Assembly (NCBI GenBank): GCA_913053915.1
Contig: CAJXGP010000171.1
Coordinates: forward strand, 1-5,609
Origin: an uncultured Ignavibacteriales bacterium
GTDB taxonomy: Bacteria; Bacteroidota; Ignavibacteria; Ignavibacteriales; Ignavibacteriaceae
DNA: 5,609 nt
Direction: 5' to 3'
Made by a program: the position numbers and the translations under genes. This document shows, in pieces, positions 3,929 to 5,609 of this stretch (the stretch's first letter is position 1; each line of letters starts with the position of its first letter). The notes beneath the pieces are model-generated. The model was not told where the DNA came from. It searched no databases and saw only the letters and a list, made by a program, of their open reading frames with translations.

Positions 3929-5609
3929 ATGGATAATAAACCGATAGAAGAGAAGACGCAAAAAAGGGATAAAGAATTACTTATGTTAGCCGATATGTGC
4001 TTTTTTAATGTCGATAGGCGCACTGCGGATTACGAAACTTATCGTTCATATTATTATAACGGAAGCGACCGTCTGAAGCCCAGAGCTGATATAAATAAAA
4101 TATTTGGCGAGATTAATAATATGCTTTCTCTTGTATATTCTCCGGATAATATGGTGCTTGAAAGTATAGTCGATAAAACCGTTGACCAAACTCCGCTTGA
4201 ACAAGATATTATGTCAATCCTATACGAAAAAACTCACGAGAATATATTTTCTAACCGTTTAGAATTACAGCTGAATAGAATAATGCTCGGCGCTATTATT
4301 GACGGTATCTCAATTGTTAAAATTATATGGAATGCTACAGCTAAAACTTGCGAATTAATGTATGTTCAGCCCGATAATTTTGGCGTAATATACGAAAGTA
4401 TGGAAATAGATGATGAATTTCAAATATTTTGCCATAAGACTCAATATACGGAGGCTGAAATAAAGAAAAATTATCCTTCGGTGTATAAAAATATCAAGAA
4501 AAGTAAAGAGGGTAAGAAAACGGAACGAACTAATGCCGTTAAATTACTCACAGGCACGCAGACTTCAAGTGCTTTGGTTATGGAAAACGATAATGAAGTT
4601 AGAGATTTTAAACCGGAGAGTGGCACTGAGACTTATACAGTCAAAGAGTTATGGAGGCATATCAGAGGCTCATGGGAACGCGCAATAATAGTGGAAGACT
4701 TTGTGGTCAGTGTCAGAGTTATGACTCAAAATCCCTTTTTTATTTTGAGACCGATAGAAACCCCTAATTATTTCTGGGGTATGCCGATTATTTATCAGAT
4801 AAAAGAAATTCAAGATAAGCGCAACGATAAATTGAAGTTGTTAGATCATGCAGTTACTCTTTTGACTAATCCACCGCTCATTATAGGTGGCTATATGATT
4901 GATTACGAAACAGCCTTGAAACATAGGACAGAGTTAAGAGAGCCGGGAGGTATTTTTGTTTTAGAAGGGTCGCAAGGTAACGTTAAAATAGACCCGTATT
5001 TACCTGCTGTAGACATACCGTCCTTATTTCAGTTGCTCCAGTATTATGATGCTCAGACGCAATATATTACGGGGATAAATGAAATAATGATGGGCGAGGC
5101 TCAGAAGAATGTTAGGTCTCAAGGGTATGCGCATATGTTAGCGGAGTTTGCCTCCACAGAGTTAAAGAAAACCGCACACACCCTCGAGGGACAATTAGAG
5201 GAAATATTTACTTTTATTGCCCAGACTTATCAGTCAGATGACTCAACAATGTATCAGAAAAATGGGAATGTATTTTTATTAGCCCAGTTTTCACATGATT
5301 TCAGAATAGAAATATTTGCTCATTCAGGTTCTCCGATATCTATGGAGAACAATACAAAGTTTGCATTCGCTCTTTTAAAAGAGGGTCTTATGCCTCCGAA
5401 AGAATTAATAAAAATATTAGATCTTAAACCAAAAGAGGGTACAAAAGACATTTGGATTAAAATTTATTCACTTCACAATAATTATACAATTGAAGTTGAC
5501 TTTAACAATCAAAAAGTCAACTACGGTAATAAAATCATTTGTGAGGATAAAACTACTTCTAATTTTCAAAATAAAGAAAACCTTGTTATTTTAGAATGTA
5601 CTAATCGGC
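3929..5609 (+). CDS. Phage portal protein (P22-like head-tail connector), runs off the window; C-terminal part atypical
   Basis: The open frame is 560 codons without a stop and continues past the window end. Portal hallmarks appear in order: an early YETYRSYYYNG block (35-45), IMLGAIIDGISIVKIIW (about 119-135), IKEIQDKRNDKL (291-302) at the usual 'I-x-x-x-Q-D-x-x-N' site, TNPPLIIGG (313-321), LREPGGIFVLEGSQG, YITGINEIMMGEAQKNVRSQGYAHMLAEFAS (about 380-410) as the 'I-T-G...R-S-G-x-A' motif, and a distal helix ALLKEGLMPPKELIKILDL (481-499). Portals form the dodecameric ring at the capsid vertex through which DNA is packaged. The ATG follows the preceding TAA directly with no clear ribosome site, implying coupling; M19 (3983) is an alternative start. 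From about residue 507 the sequence stops looking like a portal (see separate entry). Confidence 0.88.
   Translation, partial: MDNKPIEEKTQKRDKELLMLADMCFFNVDRRTADYETYRSYYYNGSDRLKPRADINKIFGEINNMLSLVYSPDNMVLESIVDKTVDQTPLEQDIMSILYEKTHENIFSNRLELQLNRIMLGAIIDGISIVKIIWNATAKTCELMYVQPDNFGVIYESMEIDDEFQIFCHKTQYTEAEIKKNYPSVYKNIKKSKEGKKTERTNAVKLLTGTQTSSALVMENDNEVRDFKPESGTETYTVKELWRHIRGSWERAIIVEDFVVSVRVMTQNPFFILRPIETPNYFWGMPIIYQIKEIQDKRNDKLKLLDHAVTLLTNPPLIIGGYMIDYETALKHRTELREPGGIFVLEGSQGNVKIDPYLPAVDIPSLFQLLQYYDAQTQYITGINEIMMGEAQKNVRSQGYAHMLAEFASTELKKTAHTLEGQLEEIFTFIAQTYQSDDSTMYQKNGNVFLLAQFSHDFRIEIFAHSGSPISMENNTKFAFALLKEGLMPPKELIKILDLKPKEGTKDIWIKIYSLHNNYTIEVDFNNQKVNYGNKIICEDKTTSNFQNKENLVILECTNR
5447..5609 (+). 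other. Restriction/N6-methylase-like segment fused in frame to the portal
   Basis: Codons 507-560 of the portal frame (DIWIKIYSLHNN, EVDFNNQKVNYGNKI, CEDKTTSNFQNKENLVILEC) resemble, from memory, the N-terminus of proteins with HSDR_N-like/N6-DNA-methylase architecture. There the pattern 'D-F...Y-G-x-x-I...T-T-x-N-F...E-N-x-V-V-x-E-C-V-x-R-L-L' introduces an endonuclease-type domain. The segment also looks more AT-rich than the portal body. No start codon or ribosome site is visible at the junction. It could be a recombination scar in a decaying prophage, a contig misjoin, or an unusual but genuine portal C-terminus. Confidence 0.5.

Noticed and set aside
1..5609. Genome-wide TAG reassignment (code 15)
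   Set aside because: The 560-codon portal frame and the longer early genes contain no in-frame TAG, while three genes (ssb, ASCH, regulator) end at TAG in sensible positions. Only the SSB case hints at readthrough.

Overview
The window reads as a low-GC phage or prophage segment built around a divergent control region at about 3383-3586. It has one minus-strand early operon (replication and recombination) and one plus-strand late operon (head genes). The evidence is gene content: SSB, a phage replisome-organizer protein, a G39P-like helicase-loader candidate, an RNase H-fold resolvase, a small XRE-type regulator and a portal protein. Shine-Dalgarno sites are strong and purine-rich, and both control-region promoters are sigma70-like. 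The replisome-organizer N-domain is best known from phages of Firmicutes, but I cannot place the host. No tRNA, rRNA, CRISPR array or transposase was seen.

Minus strand, in order of transcription: XRE regulator (3382-3155), RuvC-like resolvase (3164-2724), a 55-residue membrane protein (2727-2560), a 35-residue small ORF whose 3' half lies in a long hairpin (2544-2437), an ASCH-domain protein (2392-2096), a pair of 27-bp repeats each holding an inverted repeat (2105-2039), the replisome organizer (2026-1124), the helicase-loader candidate (1131-478), a structured 123-bp gap, and SSB (354-49). Several junctions overlap by 4-10 nt, which suggests translational coupling. The genes form a plausible module: the organizer recognises the origin, the loader recruits the replicative helicase, SSB coats single strands and the resolvase handles branched DNA.

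Plus strand: a promoter at 3533-3561 drives an unrecognised 113-residue charged protein (3587-3928), followed without a gap by a portal protein (3929 to the window end).

Most notable points: (1) the last ~54 codons of the portal frame look like the N-terminus of a restriction/N6-methylase protein, so the ORF may be a chimera; (2) the SSB frame ends at an amber codon just after the OB fold, yet stays open to the window edge; (3) TTACTTTA-N6-TAAAGTAA repeats lie upstream of the replisome organizer and share a TTATTTTAC core with repeats in the regulator's promoter; (4) a 19-bp hairpin whose only irregular pairs are G-U in the minus-strand transcript; (5) two probable small genes are easily missed; (6) the resolvase has Asn where the first catalytic Asp is expected.
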